Shown: positions 34,979-43,464 of the stretch, in pieces | How positions within the stretch are numbered: position 1 is the stretch's first letter | How the letters are laid out: every line of letters starts with the position of its first letter | Source of the DNA: Nocardioides sp. JQ2195 | GTDB taxonomy: Bacteria; Actinomycetota; Actinomycetes; Propionibacteriales; Nocardioidaceae | Direction: 5' to 3' | Length of the DNA: 64,000 nt | Assembly (NCBI RefSeq): GCF_012272695.1 | Contig: NZ_CP050902.1 | Coordinates: 2,294,001-2,358,000 of the forward strand | The notes under the pieces: generated by a model | The model's input: only the letters and a program-made list of their open reading frames with translations | Databases searched by the model: none | Told to the model about the DNA's origin: nothing | Translations under genes and position numbers: made by a program

Positions 34979-35235
34979 AGGCTGCCCCCGACATGTTCCG
35001 TTTACAGCGGCACTTCCTGGAGGCGTCTTACCGCCGCCAGCGGGCCCCACGGCGCCGCTTGTCCGCCGACCGTCCCGCACGACGCCTACGCCTCACCAAC
35101 CAGTGATAGAAGGGGACGTCGCCCAATAGAGGGACGCCAGACGAGGTGGATTCTGTCAGCGCAACGCAGGTCTGATGTCATATGCTGGACGACACGTGAG
35201 TCCGGAACGCCGGACCCCGAACTGCGGAGGGCGGC
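34979..35235. other. Intergenic region before the STAND ATPase
   Basis: A 37-codon Arg-rich frame at 34993-35106 (MFRLQRHFLEASYRRQRAPRRR) is present but unsupported. The ATPase ribosome binding site GGAGGG is at 35227-35232. I cannot place a promoter with confidence. Confidence 0.4.
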
Positions 35236-38200
35236 ATGCGATGGTGGCCGCCGCGCTGGCCCGGACGGCGTCGCGCGGGCCCGGCTGAGCCTGGGTCGAG
35301 TGCGGCGGCCGGGCGTGCCCTCGTACCGGTTCAGAACTCGCCTAGCCCTGTACAACACCGCGCGTCTGATCCGATGTTCGGTCGCGAAGCAGAACTCGAC
35401 GAGCTGACGGCTCTGACATCGCAGGCGGTGCTCATCGTCGGTGACAGTGGGATAGGCAAATCCCGCCTCCTCGAGGCCGGGCTGGCACGGCTGGCCGAAT
35501 CCTCGACTCGCCCTGAGGTTATCTGCTCGACGCGTGTCCAGTTGACCCGTCGACCGGGCGCACTCCAGGGTGCCCTCCTCGAAGCGCTGGGGCTGGCAGT
35601 CACGATGGCCGAAGCCGCGGAGGGCCCGGCACGTCGCTGGGAACGCATCTTCCGTGACACCCTGGCTCAGGTTGCACAGAATCGTGTGCGCGACATGGTG
35701 GCTGGAGCTCACGGATACATGCTCGGTATCATCCGTGCCCGGCTCGGCGATCCAGTGGCAGACCTGATCGCCGAAGTCGGAGATCAGCTGAGCTTGTCCG
35801 CAGCCGACCGGCTGTCGAACCAGATCGCCGCAGCCTCGGACCCCGACGCGCTCCAAGCCTTCAAAGAACTCGCCTTCTGCGCGAGCTCACTCACTGATGG
35901 ACCACTCGTGCTCGCCCTGGACGCGGTCGAGCGGATCTCTGATGACGACTTTCGCATGCTGCTTGACCTGGTCGAGGACCTCCCTCAGGGTGTTTTTCTA
36001 CTGATGGCGCACGCCAGCCGCGCCGCAGACGACCTGGCCCGCATTCGTCAGCTCGACGAGGTCGGCTCAAAGGCGACCGTTGCCGCAGCCGGCAACGATG
36101 ACGATCCAGCGCCTCGCGCGCTACGGGTGGTCTCCCTTGCGCCCCTCCCGACGCCCGTTGTCGCTGGGTGGATGGAACACGTGGGACTCAACTGGCGCGC
36201 AGCCGAGAGCTTGCTCGAAGACGTCTTGCACACCACCGGTGGCTATCCATTGTACGTCGACCAGGCGCTGCGGGCGCTCGCAGCCGGACGCGACCTCGGC
36301 ACGGTTTCGGGAGAAGATGCGTTCGTTTCCCGCAGCCAGCAGAACTACGCCGCGCTCCAGCTCGACGAACAGCAAGTGGTCACGCTGCTCAGCGCCTTCA
36401 CTGATCCACCGGACCTCCCGATCGTCCTCGAGGTGACTGGCTTAGACGAGGTTCGATGGACCGTCATGGAGCGGCGCCTGGTCGAGGCGCGTGTGCTGGT
36501 CACTTCGGTACGCGGTCGACCTTGGTTCCATGAGCTGGGTCGGCGCGCGATTTGGACCTCGATTCTCAGTTCGCACCAACGGGGAGCCAGTGCCACCGTC
36601 GCGGCGAATGCCATCCTCGCATCAGCCGATGCCGCTGGCTCTAGCTCCATCCAGGACTGCATGGACCTGGCCCGTCTAAGCCGTGACGCACCGAACGTCG
36701 CGTCGGCCCACGAAGCGCTCGCCGAGGCGCTGGACTTGGTGTCCGAGGAGCTCGCGCTACTGGCCGCGATGGTCGAGCTCGAGGAGGACGGCAACCAGGG
36801 TGCTCTCTCGCTCGACCACCTGGTGCGGCACGCTCGACACCGGTTCGGCTTCTCCGGCCCGGTCGGCACAGTCGTGAGGGATCTTGAGGATAAGCGGCTC
36901 GTGGTGACCGCAGAGAACGACGACGTCGTGATCGCCCTTCCGGTGTGGCGTTCTCCAGCCGCAAAGATGGCTGTCATCGGCCGCATCGCGACCGATCTTG
37001 GTAGAGGTCCCATCCAATCGCTGGCCTCCACCCTGTTCGAGGAGTACGTGCGTCCCTTGCTGGGCGAGTTCCACGCCGGTTCGTTCGGCGTGGGCAGCCC
37101 GAGCGTCACCGAACTGGGTCGGACTCTCGGCCAGATGGAGTACGACCGGGCGGTCGAGGCAGGCGTGGAGCATGTCAGCCGCCACGATCGTCCCGGCCTG
37201 GTGATCCGACCGCGGCTCGGTGACCTGCGCCTTTACGGGGCTGTCAACTTTCCGTCGACCGAGCTTCGCGATGCCGCACGCCACCAGCTCGCTTCGCTGC
37301 CCGACGACGTGCATGGTCTGGGGGAACCACTGCGGTTCGAGGTCATCCTCCCGTGGCCGGCAGAAGGTGATCCGTTGCCCGCCCTACGATTCACCCGCGC
37401 AGCTAAGCTCGCAATCGGTGAGGATTTCAAGAATGCATCTCACTTCACCAAGGCAAAGTCACTACCACCGATGTCGACTGTCGCCGCCGAGCTCGAGCTA
37501 GAGCTCGACGCGTGGAGGATCGTCCGCGAGCTGTCGTCGCCAACCGAGCGTCTCGCGATGGACATTGACCAGCCGTACGGGCTGGTGCTCGTCGGTGATG
37601 AGACGCAGGCGTGGGTCGGTGAGGTTCGGGGAGCCGATGACCTGATCGATCTTGGTCCGCCGCCGGGTACCCTGACCTCGAAGCGGATGTTTCTTCAACT
37701 GGAAGAGTTGGCGGGCCTCCGGGATGACCGACACATTAGCCGGGTGCGGTACCGGGGCGGAACACCCAGCAACCCGGTGCCCTCCGTTCTGTCTGCGACT
37801 CACAAGCGGCTTCAGGCGTTCAACAAGGCCCAGCGCATCGGGTACCGCCTGCAGATTCCCGACGACGTGGGACTCTTGTCGGCGATGCTCAATCGAGCGC
37901 ACCAACAGCGCTATGACGACGCGATCGCGCTCGTTGATGCCGGCATTTTGCCTCAGGATTCCGATCGGAGGTTTGGCCGAGAGGTCTTCGCGATCATTCG
38001 TCGCGAACGGCCAGGCGATCGGCTGCGGGGCTTCGAGCACAGCCTAGAAACGTTATCGATCCCGTCGGAATCGGCTCCCGGCGAGGTTTATCTCATGATT
38101 ACGGACGAGCCGTCCCTATCCGTCGGCTTCCCCGACGTGGAGGAATTTGGTCGCTGGTTCCACATCCCCGAATTTGACCCGATGCGCGCGACTCGAACTA

Positions 38201-38277
38201 GTGGGAGGCTCAACGGCGCCTTGGCCGACGCTCTTGGCTACGACGAGGTTAGGCTTCCGCAGAGCTACTGGACGTGA
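35236..38277 (+). CDS. Large P-loop ATPase of STAND type (1013 aa), probable sensor/defence protein
   Basis: GGAGGG precedes ATG 35236. After a basic Pro-rich leader, the ATPase begins at DPMFGREAELDELTAL (residue 45), as in STAND/AAA proteins. Walker A is GDSGIGKS (69-76) and Walker B is LVLALDAVERIS (D229, E232). TTGGYPLYVDQALRAL matches the post-ATPase winged-helix lid of this class. Residues 450-640 are helical. From about 650 to the end is an unfamiliar alpha/beta region (LVIRPRLGDLRLYGAVNFPS; SVGFPDVEEFGRWFHIPEFDP). There is no obvious HTH, so it is not a LuxR-type regulator. Context between IS elements and nuclease genes suggests a single-gene defence system or NTPase sensor. Confidence 0.65.
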   Translation: MRWWPPRWPGRRRAGPAEPGSSAAAGRALVPVQNSPSPVQHRASDPMFGREAELDELTALTSQAVLIVGDSGIGKSRLLEAGLARLAESSTRPEVICSTRVQLTRRPGALQGALLEALGLAVTMAEAAEGPARRWERIFRDTLAQVAQNRVRDMVAGAHGYMLGIIRARLGDPVADLIAEVGDQLSLSAADRLSNQIAAASDPDALQAFKELAFCASSLTDGPLVLALDAVERISDDDFRMLLDLVEDLPQGVFLLMAHASRAADDLARIRQLDEVGSKATVAAAGNDDDPAPRALRVVSLAPLPTPVVAGWMEHVGLNWRAAESLLEDVLHTTGGYPLYVDQALRALAAGRDLGTVSGEDAFVSRSQQNYAALQLDEQQVVTLLSAFTDPPDLPIVLEVTGLDEVRWTVMERRLVEARVLVTSVRGRPWFHELGRRAIWTSILSSHQRGASATVAANAILASADAAGSSSIQDCMDLARLSRDAPNVASAHEALAEALDLVSEELALLAAMVELEEDGNQGALSLDHLVRHARHRFGFSGPVGTVVRDLEDKRLVVTAENDDVVIALPVWRSPAAKMAVIGRIATDLGRGPIQSLASTLFEEYVRPLLGEFHAGSFGVGSPSVTELGRTLGQMEYDRAVEAGVEHVSRHDRPGLVIRPRLGDLRLYGAVNFPSTELRDAARHQLASLPDDVHGLGEPLRFEVILPWPAEGDPLPALRFTRAAKLAIGEDFKNASHFTKAKSLPPMSTVAAELELELDAWRIVRELSSPTERLAMDIDQPYGLVLVGDETQAWVGEVRGADDLIDLGPPPGTLTSKRMFLQLEELAGLRDDRHISRVRYRGGTPSNPVPSVLSATHKRLQAFNKAQRIGYRLQIPDDVGLLSAMLNRAHQQRYDDAIALVDAGILPQDSDRRFGREVFAIIRRERPGDRLRGFEHSLETLSIPSESAPGEVYLMITDEPSLSVGFPDVEEFGRWFHIPEFDPMRATRTSGRLNGALADALGYDEVRLPQSYWT

Positions 38278-38567
38278 CGCTGCGGTGGCACAATCCGAAC
38301 GTTCAGGAACTGCGTCATTCCACCGCCATTGACGTGCCCTCCGGCTCGTGCCGAGCGCGTCATGATCGACCACCAAACGCTTCAGGTGAAGAACCCACCA
38401 TGGGTCTCATCCATCGCCAGCTGGCGCCTGAGGGCAGGATTCGAAGGCCACGCCAGATCCCCTACGACCGTGCGGCTCTGCCCAGCGACCTCACCGCCCC
38501 ACACCGGAGTCTCGGTGATCGAAGGCCCGGCTGGGTGAAGGCACGACTCGCGCCTTCGATCGCCCAG
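38278..38567. other. Right border of the island, no supported gene
   Basis: It contains the second 18-mer (38310-38327). Short open frames here have no recognisable product. Host-like composition resumes to the right. Confidence 0.4.
38310..38327. repeat. 18-bp exact repeat, copy 2
   Basis: CTGCGTCATTCCACCGCC repeats 29642-29659 exactly and lies 33 bp past the STAND ATPase stop. Flanking bases differ, so the match is limited to 18 bp. Confidence 0.75.
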
Positions 38568-38690
38568 TCAGTTGCAGGGAGCACCTTCACAACAGGGCCG
38601 GATCCAGCCACACCCGTCACAGCGCTCGTGGGAGGTCTCCCAGCGCATCAGCGTTCCGCAGTTGGGGCAGGGCTCGGTGAGGTCAGCCAT
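38568..38690 (-). CDS. 40-residue zinc-ribbon protein
   Basis: MADLTEPCPNCGTLMRWETS, then HERCDGCGWIRPCCEGAPCN. Two CxxC knuckles (CPNCG and CDGCG) plus a CC...C tail suit one zinc ion. GGCTGACC-type sequence rather than a strong ribosome binding site precedes the ATG. Small proteins of this form are widespread in actinobacteria, with no known function. It marks the return to the core genome. Confidence 0.65.
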   Translation of the reverse strand: MADLTEPCPNCGTLMRWETSHERCDGCGWIRPCCEGAPCN

Positions 38691-38859
38691 GACGGCCACG
38701 TTAGCTCCGCGCGTGAGCGTGCGCCGGGCGACACGGCGTACGTCGTGGGGTGCAGATGAGGCAACGGTCCCGATCGGACCAGTGCGACGGGGCCGAACTT
38801 CCCCATCCCGTCGGTGTCGGTTCTCTCGGTGCTTCTTGCCCTGACTCGGGGCGCCCATA

Positions 38860-39225
38860 ATGAGCCACGTGCCAACCGTCGATCCCCACGAGACCGTCTC
38901 CGGTTTGCTCTCCCACCTCGAGCCGCGCGATCGCGAAGCCGCCAGGTTTGCCAGGCTGCTGCTCGCGTCCGGGTGGGAGGTCATCACCTGCTGGGGTCCG
39001 GTCCAGATGGATGTCTGGGCCCTCGAGCTCGCGCGGGGCGACATTCGCGTCCGCTTCGGGATCGAGCGTGGTGTGAGCGACGGAGTCCTCGTGCGACACC
39101 CCGGTGGCCAAGAGCCGCTCGGCAGAGTCGTGGAGCGATGGGCCGCGACCCGCGGCATCGATCAGCCCCAGCTCGTCCCCCACGGTCTGCTCGCGCTGGC
39201 CACCCTCGACGTTCCTGACCAGTGA
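38860..39225 (+). CDS. Hypothetical 121-residue protein
   Basis: No family recognised. It has no signal peptide or membrane helix and starts MSHVPTVDPHETVSGLLSHLEPRDREAARFARLLLASGWEVITCWGPVQMDVWALEL. The pattern of alternating strands and helices is that of a small globular domain, and codon use is typical of this genome. It is convergent with the TDT transporter gene (13 bp). Confidence 0.65.
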   Translation: MSHVPTVDPHETVSGLLSHLEPRDREAARFARLLLASGWEVITCWGPVQMDVWALELARGDIRVRFGIERGVSDGVLVRHPGGQEPLGRVVERWAATRGIDQPQLVPHGLLALATLDVPDQ

Positions 39226-39238
39226 TGTCGCCTCCTGC

Positions 39239-40327
39239 TCACCGGGTCGGAGCGGCCTGCGGGGTCGCCGAGGCCGCTGGCGTCCCGTGCGACGACCTGA
39301 ACACGGTGTTGACGACATGGCGAATCATGGCGGTGAACACCAGGAGCCAGACGCCGAAGGCCACCCACAGCTCGCCGCGGCCGATCGCCTCGACCACCGG
39401 CAGGTCGTCCGCCTTGCCCAGGTAGATGCCCGCCACGGCGTACATCCCGAGCGGGAACACCAGGCTCCATAGCGTGGCGTCGTACCGCAGGGGGATGCCG
39501 CGCCGGACATGGCGCCACCAGCCGGCCGCGACGAGCACCGGGATCAACCACGTCGCGAAGGCCCAGAACACCACGGCCACGCCGGCGATCAGGTCTCGGG
39601 TCACCCGCACCATCGGCGCGTCGGCCATCTCGACGATCCGAGCGCCGGCGAGCACGGTGATCGCCAGCGCGCCCATCGAGACCCAGTAAGGCGGCGTCAG
39701 CTCCTCAGGCCCGAACGGATAGAGCATCAACCGCAACGCGACGAACACGCCGACCGCCGCGTAGAGGAAGACTCCCACCGACCACGACACCACGGCGAGG
39801 AGCGCGAGCTCGCGGCGGCCCGACGCATAGAGGGGCTCGATGGTCGCGGCGGCAGTCGCGACGGACTGGCTGGCGACCACCCAGATGAACCAGGTGCCGT
39901 TGGCCGAGGCGACCACCGGGCGCTCCTGCCGACCGAGCACGGCGGTCCACGGGACCACGTAGCCCAGGACCAGCCAGACCACGCCGGCGGCCACGAGCAG
40001 GGCCGCGGTGGCGCCCGGCCAGTCCGCGAGACCGAGGCGGACTCCCAGCACGTTGGTCCCGGCGACGAAGGTGAAGAACCCGAAGGCACGTCGCGGATCG
40101 GTGAAGTCCTCCACCACGGCGGCCCGGTGGCGCAGGAAGCGGAGGACGGTCAGCACCACGAGGACGACGTACGCCGCGGCGCACACGCCCAGCAGGACAC
40201 GGGACAGCACGACGAGGTCCTCGAGGTGCATCCCGACCGACAGGATCCCGGAGGCCATCACCAGCGCGAAGTATCCCGGGGTCAGGCCCTCGAGAGCCTG
40301 GGCGAACCGATCGCGGACGTGGGTCAC
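39239..40327 (-). CDS. TDT-family transporter (tellurite-resistance/dicarboxylate type)
   Basis: A 362-residue membrane protein with about ten helices. It starts at a GTG overlapping the hydrolase stop. LTPGYFALVMASGILSVGM at residues 14-32 is the usual opening of TDT proteins. GTNVLGVRLG and ANGTWFIWVVASQSVA are conserved segments. The family includes TehA, the malate carrier Mae1 and SLAC1-type anion channels. An anion channel or C4-dicarboxylate role is likely. It forms an operon with the dienelactone hydrolase-like gene. Confidence 0.88.
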   Translation of the reverse strand: MTHVRDRFAQALEGLTPGYFALVMASGILSVGMHLEDLVVLSRVLLGVCAAAYVVLVVLTVLRFLRHRAAVVEDFTDPRRAFGFFTFVAGTNVLGVRLGLADWPGATAALLVAAGVVWLVLGYVVPWTAVLGRQERPVVASANGTWFIWVVASQSVATAAATIEPLYASGRRELALLAVVSWSVGVFLYAAVGVFVALRLMLYPFGPEELTPPYWVSMGALAITVLAGARIVEMADAPMVRVTRDLIAGVAVVFWAFATWLIPVLVAAGWWRHVRRGIPLRYDATLWSLVFPLGMYAVAGIYLGKADDLPVVEAIGRGELWVAFGVWLLVFTAMIRHVVNTVFRSSHGTPAASATPQAAPTR

Positions 40328-41109
40328 GCCTCCATGTTCCCCGACCCCGTGGGGCCTTCGTCAACCACACCCAGCTCCTCCTCGAGCGCGGCCCGCAGCT
40401 CGGCGAAGTGCCGTTCCGCTCCGGCTTCCTGATAGCTCGACGTGTCCGCCATCGTGAAGCCGTGCTCCGCACGCGGATAGATCGCGCTGCGGTGGCGTAC
40501 GCCGGCCGCGGTCAGCGCCTCCTCGAAGGCGGCGATCTGCTTCGGCGTGTTGGACCGGTCCCCGGCGGCGTGCCCGGCGAGCACCAGCGCCCGCACCTGC
40601 GGAACCACCAGGTGAGGGCTGTCGGCCCCCTCGACCACAATGCCTCCGGTGTGGAACATGCCCACCACGGCCACGTCGTCGGGCCGGTGGGCCGCCGTGC
40701 GGAGCGCCAGCCGACCACCGAAGCAGTAGCCCGTGGTTCCGATCGGGCCGTCCGCGACCCCGTCGGCCTCGCGCAGCACCGAGAGCCACACATCGGCGTC
40801 GGCGTCGATCCGCTCCGGGGCCATCGACCTCACCCGTCGCATCACCCCGTTGGCGAAGAAGGCCTTCCGGTTCTCCGGGACCGTGAGGTCCTGCTCGGGG
40901 GCGAGGTCCGCGGCGGCACCGTCACGCCAGAAGACGTTGGGCGCCAGGACGACGTAGCCCCAGCTGGCGATCCGCTCGGCCATCCGCTCGATCTGTGGTC
41001 GAAGCCCGATGGCGTCCATGTAGAACAGGACCCCGGGCCCCCGGTCGCCGGCGAGGTAGGCCTCGGCCTCCTCGCCGCCGGGCATCGTGCAGAAGATCTG
41101 TGCACCCAT
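40324..41109 (-). CDS. Dienelactone hydrolase family protein
   Basis: A 261-residue alpha/beta hydrolase. The nucleophile elbow is GYCFGG (Cys), as in dienelactone hydrolases. The catalytic Asp lies near RALVLAGHAAGDRS, and the histidine is in PRAEHGF. The N-terminus reads MGAQIFCTMPGGEEAEAYLAGDRGPGVLFYMDAIGLRP. It probably hydrolyses a lactone or ester in aromatic degradation or detoxification. The stop overlaps the transporter start by 4 bp. Confidence 0.88.
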   Translation of the reverse strand: MGAQIFCTMPGGEEAEAYLAGDRGPGVLFYMDAIGLRPQIERMAERIASWGYVVLAPNVFWRDGAAADLAPEQDLTVPENRKAFFANGVMRRVRSMAPERIDADADVWLSVLREADGVADGPIGTTGYCFGGRLALRTAAHRPDDVAVVGMFHTGGIVVEGADSPHLVVPQVRALVLAGHAAGDRSNTPKQIAAFEEALTAAGVRHRSAIYPRAEHGFTMADTSSYQEAGAERHFAELRAALEEELGVVDEGPTGSGNMEA

Positions 41110-41165
41110 GGGGCCAATCTAGCGATGTCAGTCCGCTGGCACGCCTGGACTCACGCAGGGAGACC

Positions 41166-41996
41166 TCAGTGCGCGTCGAGCCACGTCACGACGTCCGCGA
41201 GCACCTGGTCCTTCTCGGGCTCGTTGAAGATCTCGTGGTAGAGCCCGTCATAGATCTTCTGGGTCTTGTCGGTCGAGCCGATGGCGTCGTGGATGAGCTG
41301 TGCGCCGGCGGGGTCCGCCAGCCTGTCGTCACCGCCGTGGAGGACCAGGGCCGGCAGGGTGAGCGCGGGGAGACCCGCGGAGACGCGGTCGATCGCGACC
41401 AGGACCTCGGCGCCCGTGCGCGCGCGGACCTTCCCCGTGTAGACCAGTGGGTCGGCACGGTAGGCCTCCACCACCTCGGGGTCACGACAGATGTTGTCGA
41501 TGCCGAGGTTCACGAGGGCGAGGTTGGGCAGCAACCTCGACAGGAGCGGCGCCGCGAGCCGCTCGAGCCTCGACCCGATGCTGGGGTCGATGGCGGCTCC
41601 GGAGAGCACCACGCCGCTGATGCCTGCCTGCCCCTGGGTCACGAGGTAGTCGAGGCTGAGCAGGGCGCCGAGGCTGTGCCCGATGATGAAGACGGGCACC
41701 CCCGGTCGTGCCGCCTCGGCCATCCCCCGCAGCGCGTGCACGTCGGCGACGAGTGCGCCCATCCGGCCGATGTTGCCGGGCGTGCCTGCTGACCGGCCGT
41801 GCCCGTGGTTGTCGAGCGCATAGACCGCATAGCCCGCGTCCACCAGCCTCGCAGCCAGACCTGCGTAACGCCCGGAGTGCTCGGCCACCCCGTGCACGAC
41901 GAGCACCACCGCCTTGGGCGTGCTCTCGGGCAGCCACGCCTGCCAGTAGCTCTCCCCCAGCGCACCGGCCAGACGGCCCTCTTCGCATGTCATCAC
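41166..41996 (-). CDS. Monoacylglycerol lipase-type alpha/beta hydrolase
   Basis: A 276-residue serine hydrolase. VVLVVHGVAEHSGRY opens the fold, LDNHGHGRSAG is the HGxGxS family motif, and the nucleophile is in IIGHSLGALLSLDY. The acid is in LVLHGGDDRLAD and the base in GLYHEIFNEPE. This pattern is that of monoacylglycerol lipase and lysophospholipase. The enzyme is cytosolic or membrane-peripheral. It lies 56 bp upstream of the dienelactone hydrolase gene on the same strand, so it may share its transcript. Confidence 0.9.
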   Translation of the reverse strand: MMTCEEGRLAGALGESYWQAWLPESTPKAVVLVVHGVAEHSGRYAGLAARLVDAGYAVYALDNHGHGRSAGTPGNIGRMGALVADVHALRGMAEAARPGVPVFIIGHSLGALLSLDYLVTQGQAGISGVVLSGAAIDPSIGSRLERLAAPLLSRLLPNLALVNLGIDNICRDPEVVEAYRADPLVYTGKVRARTGAEVLVAIDRVSAGLPALTLPALVLHGGDDRLADPAGAQLIHDAIGSTDKTQKIYDGLYHEIFNEPEKDQVLADVVTWLDAH

Positions 41997-42063
41997 CGCG
42001 CCAGCCTAGCGATGCGCCGGGCCCCGTGAGTTGGGGTTCGATCATTTCAGGGACTGGGAATAG

Positions 42064-42080
42064 ATACCCCCATAGGGTAT
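42064..42080 (+). promoter_or_regulatory. CsoR/RcnR-like metal operator
   Basis: ATACCC-N5-GGGTAT is a perfect inverted repeat, 11 bp before the DUF4396 start. TACCC/GGGTA half-sites with a C/G-rich centre are typical of the CsoR/RcnR copper, nickel and cobalt sensors. TATGTT at 42078 may be the -10 box that the repressor would cover. No csoR gene is in the window. Confidence 0.65.
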
Positions 42081-42091
42081 GTTCGACGGAC

Positions 42092-42727
42092 ATGGGCGAC
42101 CACGCAGACCACCCTGAACACCACGCAGACCACCACGCAGACCACCACGAGGCTCACGACGGCCACGGCGGCGTCAACGCGATGGCCGTCTCCGCCACCC
42201 TGCACTGCCTGACCGGCTGCGCCATCGGTGAGATCGCCGGCCTCGTCATCGGGACCGCCGTCGGCCTGGCCATGGGCTGGACCATCGCACTGTCGATCAC
42301 CCTGGCGTTCTTCTTCGGCTATCTCCTGTCCACCCTCCCCCTGCTGCGGGCCGGGCTCGCCATCAGCACCGCCCTGGGCGTCGTGCTCGCCGCCGACACC
42401 CTCTCGATCCTGACCATGGAGGTCGTCGACAACGCGGTGATGGCGCTCATCCCTGGCGCGATGGATGCGGGGCTGGTCAACTGGATCTTCTGGGTCAGCA
42501 TGACGATCGCCTTCGTGGTCGCCTTCCTCGCTGCTTGGCCGGTCAACCGCTACCTGCTGCAACGTGGCAAGGGGCACGCGCTGACCCACGAGTTCCACGG
42601 CGCCGCACCCGCTGCCGGCGTACGCCGTCTCGTCCCGGAGCTGCGCACGTCGACGCTGGTCGCGGTCCTGGTCGCCTTCATGCTGGGTGGACTGATCGTC
42701 TCGATCGCCGCCGAGCTCGGCGCCTGA
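42092..42727 (+). CDS. DUF4396 membrane protein with His-rich N-terminus
   Basis: A 211-residue membrane protein starting at the ATG after a GACGGA site. Residues 2-27 are a run of His and Asp (DHADHPEHHADHHADHHEAH), a likely metal-binding segment. About four or five helices follow. The AMAVSATLHCLTGCAIGEIAGLVIG segment with two Cys and the FFFGYLLSTLPLLRAG segment are typical of DUF4396. Members often lie near copper-handling genes. With the CsoR-like operator upstream, a role in copper, cobalt or nickel handling is likely. Confidence 0.82.
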   Translation: MGDHADHPEHHADHHADHHEAHDGHGGVNAMAVSATLHCLTGCAIGEIAGLVIGTAVGLAMGWTIALSITLAFFFGYLLSTLPLLRAGLAISTALGVVLAADTLSILTMEVVDNAVMALIPGAMDAGLVNWIFWVSMTIAFVVAFLAAWPVNRYLLQRGKGHALTHEFHGAAPAAGVRRLVPELRTSTLVAVLVAFMLGGLIVSIAAELGA

Positions 42728-42833
42728 CTCGTCCGACGACTCGTCCACCCGCACCGTGTGGCCGTCGGCGGGCACACTGACCGCTGTCGGAAGCACGGTC
42801 GGGTCGCACGGTCAGGTCGCGGCGCCCTGGCGG

Positions 42834-43034
42834 CTACTGGTCGGGAAGGCGCAGCTCCGGCTCCCCACAGTGCGTGCACGCATATTCTTCGGCACAGGGC
42901 TCCATGTCGTAGTGGACCTCCACGAGATGCCAGTCGTGCTCGTGGGCCGAGGGCTCGGCCGCGGCCGAGGCGACCGCCTCGACGGGCCCGCCGCCGGACA
43001 GCAGACCTTCGGGTTCAGTCCCTTTGCGCACCAT
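42834..43034 (-). CDS. Small Cys/His zinc-binding protein
   Basis: A 66-residue protein with a C-terminal HEHDWHLVEVHYDMEPCAEEY followed by ACTHCGEPELRL. The His cluster and Cys pair (CTHCG) suit a zinc site. It opens with a polar N-terminus rich in Gly and Ala. It may be a member of small zinc-ribbon families of actinobacteria. It is convergent with DUF4396 and not obviously linked to the gas vesicle operon. Confidence 0.6.
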   Translation of the reverse strand: MVRKGTEPEGLLSGGGPVEAVASAAAEPSAHEHDWHLVEVHYDMEPCAEEYACTHCGEPELRLPDQ

Positions 43035-43183
43035 GCCTCCTCGGAGTTCGTCGACCCGGTGCCCAAATGTCGCGATTCCAAACGGGTGCAGCCCCGGATC
43101 GCACCATCACGGCGGATCCGACGGCCACCAACCCGGGCTGCCCCTGTCCCCAAGGTGCGCCCGACGCCCGCGCTCCGAAGGAC

Positions 43184-43417
43184 TCAGACCAAACCGCTCA
43201 CCCGGTCGATGAGGGCGAGGCTCGGGAACTCGTCCTGACGGATCTTGTCCATCAACGCCTCGGCATACGCTGCCACGTGCTCCGGCCCCATGGACTGCTC
43301 GATCATGTCGAGCATCGTGGTCGACGGATAGGTGTCCCTCGAGATCCGATCGATGAGATGACCCACCAATGCGTCGCGGATCTCGCGCTGCTGCTGCTGC
43401 CACTCCTGCGGTTCCAT
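43184..43417 (-). CDS. Small helical protein at the distal end of the gas vesicle operon
   Basis: A 77-residue protein starting at the ATG behind AGGAGG. It reads MEPQEWQQQQREIRDALVGH, then LIDRISRDTYPSTTMLDMIEQ and AEALMDKIRQDEFPSLALIDRV. The two similar halves (LIDRISRDTYPS and LMDKIRQDEFPS) suggest an internal repeat. It is not a Gvp that I recognise. Codirectional position and a strong ribosome binding site support expression with the gvp genes. Confidence 0.65.
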   Translation of the reverse strand: MEPQEWQQQQREIRDALVGHLIDRISRDTYPSTTMLDMIEQSMGPEHVAAYAEALMDKIRQDEFPSLALIDRVSGLV

Positions 43418-43464
43418 GTCTCCTCCTGGTGGTCCTGTCGTTCGTGCGTGGTTCGTCGTGTCCG

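Noticed and set aside
34993..35106. 37-codon Arg-rich ORF after IS element 2
   Set aside because: There is no ribosome binding site, and its composition is typical of random GC-rich frames.
38430..38460. tRNA-like T-loop (TTCGAATC on the minus strand) as an attachment site
   Set aside because: Bases flanking the loop do not pair as a T-stem, and no acceptor or anticodon arm could be found.
21500..38570. Integrase or complete prophage in the island
   Set aside because: No recombinase other than the two IS256 transposases and no phage structural gene was recognised.
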